Shown here: piece by piece, positions 27,815 through 37,369 of the stretch
Numbering within the stretch: position 1 is the first letter of the stretch
Layout: the number at the start of each line of letters is the position of its first letter
DNA from: Lactobacillus colini
GTDB taxonomy: Bacteria; Bacillota; Bacilli; Lactobacillales; Lactobacillaceae
Direction of reading: 5' to 3'
Assembly: GCF_017874575.1 (NCBI RefSeq)
Contig: NZ_JAGGLU010000003.1
Location: 124,001 to 188,000, forward strand
DNA: 64,000 nucleotides
Program-made: the position numbers and the translations under genes
Notes under the pieces: generated by a model
Database searches by the model: none
Seen by the model: the letters and a program-made list of their open reading frames with translations, nothing else
What the model was told of the DNA's origin: nothing

Positions 27815-29089
27815 TTGAATGATATTAAATTATGTGGCCGTCAATGGTTATTAAATCAAAATAACGATACCACAAAGTTAAAGGTGAAAAAAGTTAAAGC
27901 AATCGAAAATAATCGCTGCATTCGTTGTCATAGTTTAGTGAAATATCAGCTGCCTAATGGTAAGCGATATTGTCGCTTCTGCATTGGGCTAGGCAGAATA
28001 TGTGAAGGAGATGAGATAATTAGAAGCTGTGAGATTATTAACTATGCCCAAATTAAAAACGGCGGTCTAACTTGGCAGGGAAAGTTAACCCCTGCCCAAA
28101 AAGAAGTTTCTAATGAGTTAGTAGAGTCATTTAAACGGAAAAGAGACCATTTAGTTCATGCTGTAACCGGTGCAGGTAAGACAGAAATGCTATTTCAGGT
28201 GATCGCAACTTGCCTTATGCAGGCAAAGCGCTGCTGTATTGCAACGCCGAGAATTGATGTTGTAGACGAACTTTACCCTCGTTTGCAGGAAGCATTTAAG
28301 AAGGTAAAGATTGGTAAGTACCATGGACGGGAATTTTGTGAAGCCAAGGATGAGCAGCTAATAATTTGCACAACACATCAATTGCTTAAGTTTTACCATG
28401 CTTTTGATTTGTTGATTATTGATGAAGTAGATTCTTTTCCTTTTAGAAATAATCCGGTCCTAAATTACGCTGCTAGAAATGCAGTAAAGTCGACCGGAGC
28501 AACCTTCTACTTGTCAGCTACTCCAGATCAGGGCTTACTAGATCAAGCTAAGCAGGGCAAGATCGGCTACTCGCTCCTTAATAGAAGATTCCATGGCGGA
28601 TTATTACCAGTACCACAAGAAATATTATTTGTTAAGCCATTTTTAAACAAGGAAAGGCTACATCCTAAGCTACTAAAGGAAATTCAAAAAATTATTGCCA
28701 AAGTTAAGCCACTTTTGATTTTTATACCAAGGATTAATGAACTTGAACTTTATCAAAGAGTTCTTAAAAAGACATTTCCCAATCTAAAAATTAGCGCAGT
28801 CCATGCACAAGATAGCCAAAGACAAGAAAAAATTCTCTCTTTTAGAAACAATCAACTTGATATTTTACTAACAACTACAATCTTAGAGAGAGGAGTAACT
28901 TTCAAGCATGTGCAAGTAATTGTGATTGCTGCAGATGATCAGATTTATAATGCACCTAGTCTTGTTCAAATCGCTGGTAGAGTTGGTCGTAGTCAAGATG
29001 ATCGAGATGGTAAGGTGATCTTTTGTTACCATCGGTATACTCGTGAACTTAGGCAAGCTAAAAGACAGATTAGGATGATGAATAAATGA
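27815..29089 (+). CDS. comFA: Late-competence DNA helicase/translocase ComFA
   Basis: Superfamily 2 ATPase needed for pulling transforming DNA into the cytoplasm in competent bacteria. It has 424 residues from a TTG preceded by GAGGTG. An N-terminal zinc site has Cys35, Cys38, Cys53 and Cys56. The Walker A TGAGKTEM is near residue 117, the DEVD box near 200, and a helicase C domain contains QIAGRVGRS. The frame is intact and shows no decay. It overlaps comFC by 4 bp. Confidence 0.92.
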   Translation: MNDIKLCGRQWLLNQNNDTTKLKVKKVKAIENNRCIRCHSLVKYQLPNGKRYCRFCIGLGRICEGDEIIRSCEIINYAQIKNGGLTWQGKLTPAQKEVSNELVESFKRKRDHLVHAVTGAGKTEMLFQVIATCLMQAKRCCIATPRIDVVDELYPRLQEAFKKVKIGKYHGREFCEAKDEQLIICTTHQLLKFYHAFDLLIIDEVDSFPFRNNPVLNYAARNAVKSTGATFYLSATPDQGLLDQAKQGKIGYSLLNRRFHGGLLPVPQEILFVKPFLNKERLHPKLLKEIQKIIAKVKPLLIFIPRINELELYQRVLKKTFPNLKISAVHAQDSQRQEKILSFRNNQLDILLTTTILERGVTFKHVQVIVIAADDQIYNAPSLVQIAGRVGRSQDDRDGKVIFCYHRYTRELRQAKRQIRMMNK

Positions 29090-29760
29090 GTTACTGCTTA
29101 TTGTGTAATACCAACTACAAGCCACAGATAGATTTCAAGGATTTGTTTTTATTTAAAAAGCCACAGGAAAAAGCAATCTGTCCCAATTGCTTAAGTAAAT
29201 TCGAAAAAATTAATGGCCAGCACTGTATGAATTGTAATAAGGCTGGTCAAAAGGTTAAATTTTGTTCAGATTGCCGAGTTTGGCAGGTTAAATATCAAGG
29301 TAAGTTATTAAAAAATAAATCAATTTATCGTTATAACCAAGCTATGCATGACTTAATGGTTAATTATAAACGCTATGGTGACTATGTCTTGCATCAAGTG
29401 TTAGCTGACTTAATTAAAAGTCAAATTTCGCCAGCTGACTATTATGTTCCAATTCCAACTTCTAAGTCACATATTGCGAGAAGACAATTTGATACAGTTA
29501 GTGAGATATTTAAAGATTTAGTTCCTTTAACTTTTATTTTGGGAAAGATAGATAATGGGTCAGCTCAAGGAGAAAAGAATCGTCAGCAGCGATTAAAGAC
29601 TGAGCAGAGCTTTTATGTTAATGAAAAGTTAAATTTACAGGGGAATATTTTACTTTTGGATGATATTTATACTACTGGTAGAACTTTATATCATGCTAGG
29701 GATGCCTTGGCTGCAGCCTTTCCTAATAGTTGCATTAAAAGTTTTACCTTAGCTAGGTAA
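29086..29760 (+). CDS. comFC: ComFC family phosphoribosyltransferase-like protein
   Basis: Partner of ComFA in natural transformation. It has 224 residues. The N-terminal region holds cysteine pairs (4/7, 32/35, 47/50, 60/63) that could bind zinc. A C-terminal type I phosphoribosyltransferase domain carries the PRPP motif LLLDDIYTTGRTL near residue 195 and the preceding PIPTSKSHIARRQFD. The start overlaps the comFA stop (ATGA), so the two are coupled. Intact in this window. Confidence 0.92.
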   Translation: MSYCLLCNTNYKPQIDFKDLFLFKKPQEKAICPNCLSKFEKINGQHCMNCNKAGQKVKFCSDCRVWQVKYQGKLLKNKSIYRYNQAMHDLMVNYKRYGDYVLHQVLADLIKSQISPADYYVPIPTSKSHIARRQFDTVSEIFKDLVPLTFILGKIDNGSAQGEKNRQQRLKTEQSFYVNEKLNLQGNILLLDDIYTTGRTLYHARDALAAAFPNSCIKSFTLAR

Positions 29761-29765
29761 ATTAA

Positions 29766-29796
29766 TTAGACTAAGCGCTTACACATCTGCTATACT
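29766..29796 (+). promoter_or_regulatory. hpf promoter
   Basis: A -10 TATACT (29791-29796) with a weak -35 TTAGAC (29766-29771), 19 bp apart. The cre-like site falls in the spacer. Confidence 0.5.
29770..29783 (+). promoter_or_regulatory. cre-like site (CcpA) at hpf
   Basis: ACTAAGCGCTTACA matches 9 of the 11 defined positions of the cre consensus TGWAANCGNTNWCA. It contains the core palindrome TAAGCGCTTA and lies between the -35 and -10, a repressing position. Confidence 0.5.
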
Positions 29797-29842
29797 ATAT
29801 ATGTAAGTAGAAACGTTGAAAAACGTTGAAAGGAGAATCTTT

Positions 29843-30388
29843 ATGTTAGAGTACAACGTTCGTGGAGAAAATATTGAAGTTACTGATGCTTTAAGAAGCT
29901 ACGTTGAGAAGAGATTGGAGAAGTTAGAGAAGTACTTCGAGATCGATTCTAACGTTATTGCACATGTTAATTTGAAGGTATACAAGGATGAAAGCTCAAA
30001 AGTGGAAGTTACTATTCCACTTCCTTACCTCTTATTACGTGCAGAAGACACGACTGATGATATGTACAAGAGCATTGACTTTGTATCTGAAAAATTAGAG
30101 CGTCAAATTAGAAAATACAAGACACGTATCAATCGTAGAAACCGTGAAAAGGGCTTGAAAGATTACTTCTATGAAGAAGCTTCTGAAGAAGAGCCAGCAC
30201 CTAAGAAGTTCGACATTGTTCGTAACAAGCACTTAGACTTAAAGCCAATGAATGCAGAAGAAGCTGTCTTACAAATGGATCTTTTAGGTCACGACTTCTT
30301 TGTCTTTGAAGATGCAGATACCAATGGCACTAGCATCGTTTATAAGAGAAATGATGGTCGCTATGGCTTAATCGAAACTAACGAATAA
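29843..30388 (+). CDS. hpf: Long-form ribosome hibernation promoting factor
   Basis: Dimerises and silences ribosomes in stationary phase. It has 181 residues from the ATG at 29843, which follows AAAGGAG; an in-frame start at 29816 is upstream of that site and rejected. The N-terminal S30AE domain (YNVRGENIEVTDALRSYVEK) is joined by a short linker to the C-terminal dimerisation domain (HDFFVFEDADTNGTSIVYKR). Its place between comFC and secA is the usual one in Firmicutes. Confidence 0.94.
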   Translation: MLEYNVRGENIEVTDALRSYVEKRLEKLEKYFEIDSNVIAHVNLKVYKDESSKVEVTIPLPYLLLRAEDTTDDMYKSIDFVSEKLERQIRKYKTRINRRNREKGLKDYFYEEASEEEPAPKKFDIVRNKHLDLKPMNAEEAVLQMDLLGHDFFVFEDADTNGTSIVYKRNDGRYGLIETNE

Positions 30389-30404
30389 TTTGTTTATAAT
30401 GTTT

Positions 30405-30440
30405 TCCTCTCTGATGGTTATACATCGGGGAGGATTTTTT
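30405..30440 (+). terminator. Terminator after hpf
   Basis: A 12 bp stem (30405-30416 with 30423-30434, two G-T pairs) and T6. Confidence 0.85.
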
Positions 30441-30537
30441 ATGTTCAAGTAATTTCTAATTTTGGTAAAATAATGGTAAAATTACTTAGTATCTTTAGAT
30501 TTGTGCACAAAATTTAAACTTAAGGACCGATTATTTA

Positions 30538-32937
30538 ATGGTAAATATTCTAAAAAAACTTTACGATAATGACAAACGTGAATTAAAGCAATTTGAAAAA
30601 TTAGCAGATAAGGTAGACGCCTTATCTGAAGAATATAGTAAGTTGTCTGATGAACAACTTCAGGCTAAGACGCCAGAATTTCGCAAGCGCTTAGCCAATA
30701 ATGAGAATTTGGATGATTTATTACCTGAAGCATTTGCGACTGCGCGTGAAGGTGCTAAGCGTGTTTTAGGACTGTATCCATATCGGGTACAAGTAATTGG
30801 TGGTATAGCCCTTCACTTTGGTAACATTGCCGAAATGATGACTGGTGAAGGTAAGACCTTGACGGCAACAATGCCAGTATATCTGAATGCTTTAACTGGC
30901 AAGGGTGTACATGTTGTTACTGTTAATGAATACCTCTCTAGCCGTGACGAAAGTGAAATGGGTCAATTATATAAGTGGCTTGGCTTGACTGTTGGCTTAA
31001 ACTTAAATTCAATGTCAGCTGATGAAAAGCGCGAAGCTTATAGTTGTGATGTTACTTATTCAACTAATTCAGAGTTGGGATTTGATTACTTAAGAGATAA
31101 TATGGTTGTTTATAAGGATCAGATGGTACAACGCCCATTGAACTATGCAATCATTGATGAGGTTGACTCTATCTTAATTGATGAGGCTAGAACGCCATTG
31201 ATTATCTCCGGTCAAGCTCAACAAGCTAATAGCGAATATATTCGTGCTGATAGGTTTGTTAAGACCTTGGTTGAAGATAAGAGTGACGATGATGTTGATG
31301 ATGATCAAGATCATGGTGATTATAAGATCGACTGGCCTACTAAGACAATTAGCTTGACCAATCAAGGAATTGAGAAGGCCTGCAAGCATTTTGGTTTAAA
31401 GAACTTATATGATATTGATAACCAAGTATTAGTTCACCATATTGACCAAGCCTTGAGAGCTAACTACATCATGTTAAAAGACATCGACTACGTAGTTCAA
31501 AATGGCGAAGTTATGATTGTTGACTCCTTCACTGGACGTGTTATGGAAGGTAGACGCTATTCAGATGGTCTTCACCAAGCTATCGAAGCTAAGGAAGGGG
31601 TTAAGATTCAAGAAGAATCTAAGACCCAAGCCACAATTACTTACCAGAACTTCTTTAGAATGTATAAGAAGTTATCTGGTATGACGGGTACTGCTAAGAC
31701 TGAAGAAGAGGAATTCCGTGAAATTTACAATATGCAAGTTATTACGATTCCTACTAATCGTCCTAAAGCTAGGGTAGATAAGCCAGATGTACTCTATCCG
31801 TCTTTAGACTCTAAGTTTGAAGCAGTTGTGGAAGATATTAAGCGTCGTCATGCTAAAGGACAGCCTGTCTTAGTTGGTACTGTTGCCATTGAAAGTTCTG
31901 AGAGATTGAGTAACATGCTTGACCGAGAAGGTATTCCACATGCAGTCTTAAACGCTAAAAACCATGCTAAAGAAGCTGAAATTATTATGAATGCTGGTCA
32001 ACGTGGGGCAGTTACAATTGCCACCAACATGGCTGGTCGTGGTACCGATATTAAGCTAGGGCCTGGTGTAAAGGAATTAGGTGGCTTGGCTGTCATTGGT
32101 ACAGAACGTCATGAATCACGGCGTATTGATAATCAGTTGCGTGGTCGTTCTGGTAGACAGGGTGACCCAGGTGTAACGAGATTTTATCTTTCACTTGAAG
32201 ATGATTTGATGAAGCGTTTTGGTTCAGATCGAGTAAAGGCCTTCTTGGATCGCATCTCAGATGATGATGACGATAAAGTCATTGAAAGTAAAATGATTAC
32301 TAAACAAGTTGAATCTGCTCAAAAACGTGTCGAAGGTAATAACTACGACACTCGTAAGCAAACATTGCAATATGATGATGTTATGCGGACACAACGTGAA
32401 ATCATTTACGGTGAAAGAATGCAGGTAATCTCTGAAGATCACTCACTTGATTATGTGCTTAAACCAATGATTCAACGTACTATTGATCACCAAGTTGATA
32501 TGTATACTCAAGGCGAAAAGAAAGATTGGCGTAATGACCAATTACGTGACTTCATTGCTTCTTGTTTAACCAATGAAGAAGTAGCTAAAAAGATTGACTT
32601 GAAGAATATAACAGCTGACGAGTTGAAGAAGAAGCTGCATAAGATTGCTCAAGATAACTTTGCCGAAAAGCGTGAACAATTGGCTGATCCTGATGAAATG
32701 CTGGAATTTGAAAAGGTAGTCATCTTGCGAGTAGTAGATGACCGCTGGACAGATCATATCGACGCAATGGATCAATTACGTCAATCTATTAGCCTTCGTG
32801 GTTATGGACAACTAAATCCACTTGTAGAATATCAAGAGGCAGGTTATCGCATGTTTGAGGAAATGATAAGCAACATCGAATATGATGCCACCCGCTTGTT
32901 TATGAAGGCTCAAATTAGACAAAATATTAGTCGTTAA
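30538..32937 (+). CDS. secA: Protein translocase ATPase SecA
   Basis: Motor of the Sec preprotein translocase. It has 799 residues: Walker A MTGEGKT near 101-107, [16 protein letters not shown] near 206, the cross-linking domain, and the second helicase domain with [16 protein letters not shown] and [18 protein letters not shown] motifs. The C-terminal zinc-binding SEC-C tail of many SecA proteins is absent; the protein ends at QIRQNISR. That is common in lactic acid bacteria. A weak AAGGA precedes the ATG. Confidence 0.96.
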   Translation: MVNILKKLYDNDKRELKQFEKLADKVDALSEEYSKLSDEQLQAKTPEFRKRLANNENLDDLLPEAFATAREGAKRVLGLYPYRVQVIGGIALHFGNIAEMMTGEGKTLTATMPVYLNALTGKGVHVVTVNEYLSSRDESEMGQLYKWLGLTVGLNLNSMSADEKREAYSCDVTYSTNSELGFDYLRDNMVVYKDQMVQRPLNYAIIDEVDSILIDEARTPLIISGQAQQANSEYIRADRFVKTLVEDKSDDDVDDDQDHGDYKIDWPTKTISLTNQGIEKACKHFGLKNLYDIDNQVLVHHIDQALRANYIMLKDIDYVVQNGEVMIVDSFTGRVMEGRRYSDGLHQAIEAKEGVKIQEESKTQATITYQNFFRMYKKLSGMTGTAKTEEEEFREIYNMQVITIPTNRPKARVDKPDVLYPSLDSKFEAVVEDIKRRHAKGQPVLVGTVAIESSERLSNMLDREGIPHAVLNAKNHAKEAEIIMNAGQRGAVTIATNMAGRGTDIKLGPGVKELGGLAVIGTERHESRRIDNQLRGRSGRQGDPGVTRFYLSLEDDLMKRFGSDRVKAFLDRISDDDDDKVIESKMITKQVESAQKRVEGNNYDTRKQTLQYDDVMRTQREIIYGERMQVISEDHSLDYVLKPMIQRTIDHQVDMYTQGEKKDWRNDQLRDFIASCLTNEEVAKKIDLKNITADELKKKLHKIAQDNFAEKREQLADPDEMLEFEKVVILRVVDDRWTDHIDAMDQLRQSISLRGYGQLNPLVEYQEAGYRMFEEMISNIEYDATRLFMKAQIRQNISR

Positions 32938-32940
32938 TAG

Positions 32941-32968
32941 AAAGGGAGGCACTTGTCCTCTCTTTTTT
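32941..32968 (+). terminator. Terminator after secA
   Basis: A 9 bp stem AAAGGGAGG/CCTCTCTTT with one G-T pair and T6. Confidence 0.75.
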
Positions 32969-32987
32969 ATTTATGATGAGGTAAAAC

Positions 32988-34104
32988 ATGGAAATTAGTG
33001 ACATTCAAAATAAACTTGACGAATTAAAAGTTAAATTAGCCCACTTTAGGAGGTCTCTTTGACTTTGATTCCTTAAATGAAGCAATTGCTATTAATGAAC
33101 AGAAGATGTCTGAGCCAGATTTTTGGAATAATCAGGATCAGGCACAAGATTTAATTAGTCAAACTAACTTATTAAAAAATAAAAGTGAAAACTTTAAGCA
33201 ACTATCTACTAACTTTGATGATGCCCAGACTGCATTAGAGCTACTAAGAGAGGATTTTGATCCAGACTTGCAGTCAGAACTTGAGCAACAGATTACTGAT
33301 TTAAGTGAAAGCTTTCATAATTATGAATTATCATTATTGCTCTCTGAAAAATATGACAGCCACAATGCCTTGATGGAAATTCACCCTGGTGCTGGTGGTA
33401 CTGAAGCGATGGATTGGGCTGATATGCTTCTTAGAATGTATCAGCGCTATAGTGAAAGTCATGGCTTCAAGTTTGAAGTTGAAGACTATGAGCCTGGTGA
33501 TGAAGCTGGAGTCAAAAGTGTCAGTATTAGGGTTCAGGGGGATAATGCCTTTGGCTTATTAAAGTCAGAAAATGGCGTTCATCGGTTAGTTAGGATATCA
33601 CCATTTGATTCAGCTAAGAGGAGACACACTTCTTTTGCATCGGTAGAAGTTATTCCAGAAATAGATCAAAGTATTAATGTCGACATTAATCCGGATGATT
33701 TAAGAATTGATGTCTTTCGCTCTAGTGGTGCCGGTGGACAGCACATTAATAAGACTTCTAGTGCAGTGCGTATAACACACTTGCCAACAGGAATAGTGAC
33801 CTCTTCTCAAGCTCAGAGATCGCAATTTCAAAACCGGGAAACTGCAATGAACATGTTGAGAGCTAAATTGTTCCAATTAGAAGAAGAAAAAAAGCGCAAG
33901 CAAACAGAAGAATTGAAAGGTAATCAAAAAGAAATTGGTTTCGGTTCACAGATTAGATCATATGTTTTTCATCCATATAATATGGTTAAGGATCACCGTA
34001 CTAATTATGAAACCAGTGATGTCAATGGTGTAATAGATGGTAAGCTGGATGACTTCATTTATGCATATTTACAATGGAATCTAAGTCAAAAGAATCCTGA
34101 TTAG
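32988..34104 (+). CDS. prfB: Peptide chain release factor 2 with programmed +1 frameshift
   Basis: Terminates translation at UGA and UAA. Translation starts at the ATG at 32988, reads 24 codons and meets an in-frame TGA (33060-33062). A +1 slip on CTT resumes at GAC (33061) and gives 371 residues in total. The slip site AGGAGGTCTCTTTGAC has the internal Shine-Dalgarno and CTT-TGA-C spacing of the classical prfB element, so RF2 controls its own level. The stop-codon motif SPF and the catalytic GGQ (SGAGGQHINKT) are intact. An apparent shorter gene from 33106 is only the second part of this one. Confidence 0.95.
33048..33063 (+). promoter_or_regulatory. prfB programmed frameshift site
   Basis: AGGAGG followed three bases later by CTT-TGA-C. 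The internal anti-16S pairing promotes a +1 slip when RF2 is scarce, as established for E. coli and B. subtilis prfB. Confidence 0.93.
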
Positions 34105-34117
34105 GTGAGGTAGAGAT

Positions 34118-34405
34118 ATGAGCTTAGGAACTATTTTTATTTTAGTGCTGGTTGCCTTGGTAATTTTGAGTGTATTATTTGCGATCTTTAAGTTTTTTAT
34201 CGCACTTTTGCCAGCAGCAATAGTTGTTGCTTTAATTATTTGGTTAATCTATAAATTCAAAAAGCCAACTGGCGAAGGAGATAATTATCCGAGGAAAAAT
34301 TATAATATTTTTAATAATTCTGGTAATCCTACTGGTCGTAAGAGAGCTCGGAATGTTACAGTTAAGGATGTAAAGAAAGATAAAAGAGGAAAAGACAATG
34401 GTTGA
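34118..34405 (+). CDS. Small membrane protein of unknown function
   Basis: A 95-residue protein with two closely spaced hydrophobic segments (about 5-26 and 28-46) and a strongly basic, Asn/Lys-rich C-terminal tail of about 48 residues that should lie in the cytoplasm. I recognise no family. It has a GAGG ribosome site, starts 13 bp after prfB and overlaps hprK by 8 bp, so it is part of that transcript. Genes for PspC-like or other small envelope proteins sit at this place in some lactobacilli, but sequence similarity is not evident to me. Confidence 0.7.
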   Translation: MSLGTIFILVLVALVILSVLFAIFKFFIALLPAAIVVALIIWLIYKFKKPTGEGDNYPRKNYNIFNNSGNPTGRKRARNVTVKDVKKDKRGKDNG

Positions 34406-35360
34406 TGCAGTTAGAGTTAGTCAATTAGTCAAAGATATTCCAGCATTAAAGGTAGTAGAAGGCAAGGAGTTTTTGGACAAGAGATCTGTTTCAGTTTCAG
34501 ATATTTCTCGTCCAGGCTTAGAGTTGACTGGTTATTTTGACTTTTATCCGAAAGAGAGAATTCAATTATTAGGGCGAACAGAGATATCTTACAGTGCTCG
34601 TTTAGATCATGACCTGAGAAAGCATGTATTTACTAAGATGTGCACTTCTGATACGCCATGCTTTATTGTTTCTCAGGGATTGCCAATTCCATCTGAATTA
34701 ATAGAAGCTGCCGAAATTGCGGATATACCGGTGATTACTAGCGATATGGCAACTACTCACCTATCTAGTGTCTTGATGCAATATCTAGATGAGCAATTAG
34801 CTCCAAGAAAGAGTGTCCATGGCGTTTTGGTAGAAATATATGGTATGGGCGTGATGCTTACGGGTAGCTCTGGAGTTGGTAAGTCGGAAACAGCACTTGA
34901 CTTAGTTAAGCGAGGACATAGATTGATTGCGGATGATCGAGTAGATGTCTACCAGCAAGATGATTCAACAATTGTTGGTGAAGCTCCCAAAATTTTAAAG
35001 CACTTAATGGAAATTCGTGGCATTGGGATCATTGATGTGATGAACTTGTTTGGTGCTGGTGCAGTCAAAGACAGCACTGAGATTCAGTTAATTATCAACC
35101 TTCAAAATTGGAATCCTAATGCTAATTACGATCGTTTAGGCTTTGAAGAAGATACTCGTCAAATCTTTGATGTAGATGTTCCGCAAATTACGGTTCCAGT
35201 TAAGGTCGGAAGAAACTTAGCAATTATCATTGAAGTAGCTGCCATGAACTTCAGAGCTAAGAAGATGGGTTATGACGCCAGTGAAAAGTTTGAACATAAT
35301 CTAACTGAGTTAATATCAGACAATTCCAAGCCTGCCTCTGATAAGGAGGAAAAGAAATAA
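34398..35360 (+). CDS. hprK: HPr kinase/phosphorylase
   Basis: Phosphorylates Ser46 of HPr, which makes it the co-repressor of CcpA, and reverses the reaction with phosphate. It has 320 residues. The P-loop GSSGVGKS is at 156-163, His141 precedes it, and the family signature [11 protein letters not shown] is at 204-214. The N-terminal domain is complete. Its control circuit is probably used in the same window, at the cre-like sites of the citrate region. It overlaps lgt by one base. Confidence 0.95.
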   Translation: MVDAVRVSQLVKDIPALKVVEGKEFLDKRSVSVSDISRPGLELTGYFDFYPKERIQLLGRTEISYSARLDHDLRKHVFTKMCTSDTPCFIVSQGLPIPSELIEAAEIADIPVITSDMATTHLSSVLMQYLDEQLAPRKSVHGVLVEIYGMGVMLTGSSGVGKSETALDLVKRGHRLIADDRVDVYQQDDSTIVGEAPKILKHLMEIRGIGIIDVMNLFGAGAVKDSTEIQLIINLQNWNPNANYDRLGFEEDTRQIFDVDVPQITVPVKVGRNLAIIIEVAAMNFRAKKMGYDASEKFEHNLTELISDNSKPASDKEEKK

Positions 35361-36196
35361 TGACCTTAGCATTAAATCCAATCGCCTTTCATTTAGGCAG
35401 TTTATCGGTTAGATGGTATGGTATTTTGATGGCGACAGGCGTCTTAGTAGCAACATTGATGGCTATACAAGAAGGTAAGAAGCGCCAAATAATATCTGAT
35501 GATTTTGTTGATTTCCTACTTTGGGCAGTTCCGATTGGCTTTATTGGTGCTAGAATTTACTATGTAGTCTTTGAATGGGGCTACTTTTCTCAGCATCCAG
35601 ACCAAATAATCGCTATTTGGAATGGTGGGATTGCAATTTATGGTGGATTATTAGCTGGACTGGCGGTATTGGTTATATTTTGTTATAAGCGGATGTTACC
35701 TCCGTTTTTAATGTTAGATATTATTGCTCCTGGGGTAATGGCTGCTCAAGTTATTGCTCGTTGGGGTAATTTTATGAATCAAGAAGCTCATGGTGCTAAG
35801 ACAACGCTGTTTTTTTTACAGAGTTTACACTTGCCTAACTTTGTGATTCAACAGATGTACATTAATGGTGCTTACTATCAACCAACTTATCTTTATGAAT
35901 CCTTAGGTAATTTGCTTGGCTTAATTATAATTTTGTCTTTACGCCATAAAAAGCACCTCTTTAAACAAGGCGAGGTATTTTTATCATATGTAATATGGTA
36001 TGCGACGGTAAGATTTTTCGTTGAAGGGATGAGAACGGATAGTCTCTATATTGCTAATACTATTCGAGTTTCTCAAGCATTGAGTTTGATTCTGTTCATT
36101 GGCGCAATTATCTTATGGATTTATCGCAGAAAAGTTGTTAGGCCGAAATGGTATTTGGCTGGTAGTGGATTAAAATATCCGTATAATAGAGATTAA
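35360..36196 (+). CDS. lgt: Prolipoprotein diacylglyceryl transferase
   Basis: Membrane enzyme that attaches diacylglycerol from phosphatidylglycerol to the lipobox cysteine of prolipoproteins. It has 278 residues with about seven membrane segments. The signature RWGNFMNQEAHG starts at residue 134, and HLGSLSVRWYGILMA opens the protein as in the family. The start overlaps the hprK stop by one base. Confidence 0.95.
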   Translation: MTLALNPIAFHLGSLSVRWYGILMATGVLVATLMAIQEGKKRQIISDDFVDFLLWAVPIGFIGARIYYVVFEWGYFSQHPDQIIAIWNGGIAIYGGLLAGLAVLVIFCYKRMLPPFLMLDIIAPGVMAAQVIARWGNFMNQEAHGAKTTLFFLQSLHLPNFVIQQMYINGAYYQPTYLYESLGNLLGLIIILSLRHKKHLFKQGEVFLSYVIWYATVRFFVEGMRTDSLYIANTIRVSQALSLILFIGAIILWIYRRKVVRPKWYLAGSGLKYPYNRD

Positions 36197-36237
36197 GGAA
36201 AAGCTTATTCCAATAATAGAAAGTTTGAGTATAAAAA

Positions 36238-37257
36238 ATGAAAAAAATTGCAGTTTTAGGTAATGGGTCATGGGGTTCAGTATTAGGATCTTTATTGGCT
36301 GATAATGGTAACGATGTAGTTCTTTATGGAAACATTGATAGTGTAAATGAAGAGATCAATAAACATCATACTAATGAGCATTATATGAAGAATTGGAAGT
36401 TAAATCCTAATGCCACAGCAACGGGTGACTTAGAGAAGGCGCTTCAAGGAGCAGAAGTGGTATTATTTGTTTTGCCAACTAAGGCATTTAGAATTGTTGC
36501 TAAGAATGTTCGTAAAGTTCTAGATAAAATTGGTACTAAGCCCTTATTGATTACTGCTACTAAAGGAATTGAACCAGGGACTAAGAAGTTAACTACAGAA
36601 ATTTTGGCTGAAGAGATTTATCCAGAAGATCAAGATAAGATTGTAGCAATTTCTGGACCAAGTCATGCAGAAAATGTTGCTCAAAAAGACTTAACTGCAA
36701 TTGCTTGTGCTTCAACTAGCGTAGAAAATGCTAAAGAAGTTCAAGAAATGTTTTCAAATGATTACTTACGTTTATACACTAACTCTGACTTAGTTGGTGT
36801 TGAAGTAGGTGGTGCAGTTAAGAATGTTATTGCCGTTGCCGCTGGTATCTTAGTTGGTAAGAAGTATGGCGATGACGCCAAGGCTGCCCTAATGACTAGA
36901 GGATTAGCGGAAATTACCCGTTTGGGAGTTAACTACTTCGGCGCTGAACCGATGACTTTTAGCGGATTAGCAGGAATTGGTGACTTAATTGTTACTTGTA
37001 CTTCAGTAAATTCACGTAATTGGCGTGCTGGTAAGCAATTAGGTGAAGGCAAGAGCTTAGACTACATTATTGAAAACATGGGTCAAACTGTCGAAGGTGC
37101 TACTACCGTTAAGGCAGTCCATGAATTAGCCCAAGAAAAGAACATTGACATGCCAATTAGTGAAGCAGTTTACCGTGTAATGTACGAAAATGCTAATGTC
37201 GATGAAGAAATTAAGCAAATGATGGGTCGTAGTCCTAAGCCTGAGATTAGCTTATAA
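36238..37257 (+). CDS. gpsA: NAD(P)-dependent glycerol-3-phosphate dehydrogenase
   Basis: Reduces dihydroxyacetone phosphate to glycerol-3-phosphate for phospholipid synthesis. It has 339 residues. The Rossmann motif GNGSWGS is at 8-14, with ATKGIEP, ISGPSHAENV and the catalytic-Lys region GGAVKNVIAVAAG. The ribosome site is weak. It is followed by a clear terminator, ending the prfB-hprK-lgt-gpsA group. Confidence 0.95.
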   Translation: MKKIAVLGNGSWGSVLGSLLADNGNDVVLYGNIDSVNEEINKHHTNEHYMKNWKLNPNATATGDLEKALQGAEVVLFVLPTKAFRIVAKNVRKVLDKIGTKPLLITATKGIEPGTKKLTTEILAEEIYPEDQDKIVAISGPSHAENVAQKDLTAIACASTSVENAKEVQEMFSNDYLRLYTNSDLVGVEVGGAVKNVIAVAAGILVGKKYGDDAKAALMTRGLAEITRLGVNYFGAEPMTFSGLAGIGDLIVTCTSVNSRNWRAGKQLGEGKSLDYIIENMGQTVEGATTVKAVHELAQEKNIDMPISEAVYRVMYENANVDEEIKQMMGRSPKPEISL

Positions 37258-37266
37258 TAAAGAGAA

Positions 37267-37296
37267 AAGATGTAAGTGCAAGCTTACATCTTTTTT
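37267..37296 (+). terminator. Terminator after gpsA
   Basis: A perfect 10 bp stem AAGATGTAAG/CTTACATCTT with a six-base loop and a T run. Confidence 0.9.
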
Positions 37297-37307
37297 AAAC
37301 AAAATAG

Positions 37308-37336
37308 TTGTGATAATTTTAAATACGGTGTAGAAT
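37308..37336 (+). promoter_or_regulatory. trxB promoter
   Basis: TTGTGA and TAGAAT with a 17 bp spacer and a TG directly before the -10 box. Confidence 0.55.
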
Positions 37337-37369
37337 GTACTTATTAAAAGTAAGGAGGAAGCATTAATT

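Noticed and set aside
33106-34104. prfB as a short gene starting at 33106, or as a frameshifted pseudogene
   Set aside because: The upstream frame plus the AGGAGG/CTT-TGA-C element show a normal programmed frameshift gene, not a broken one.
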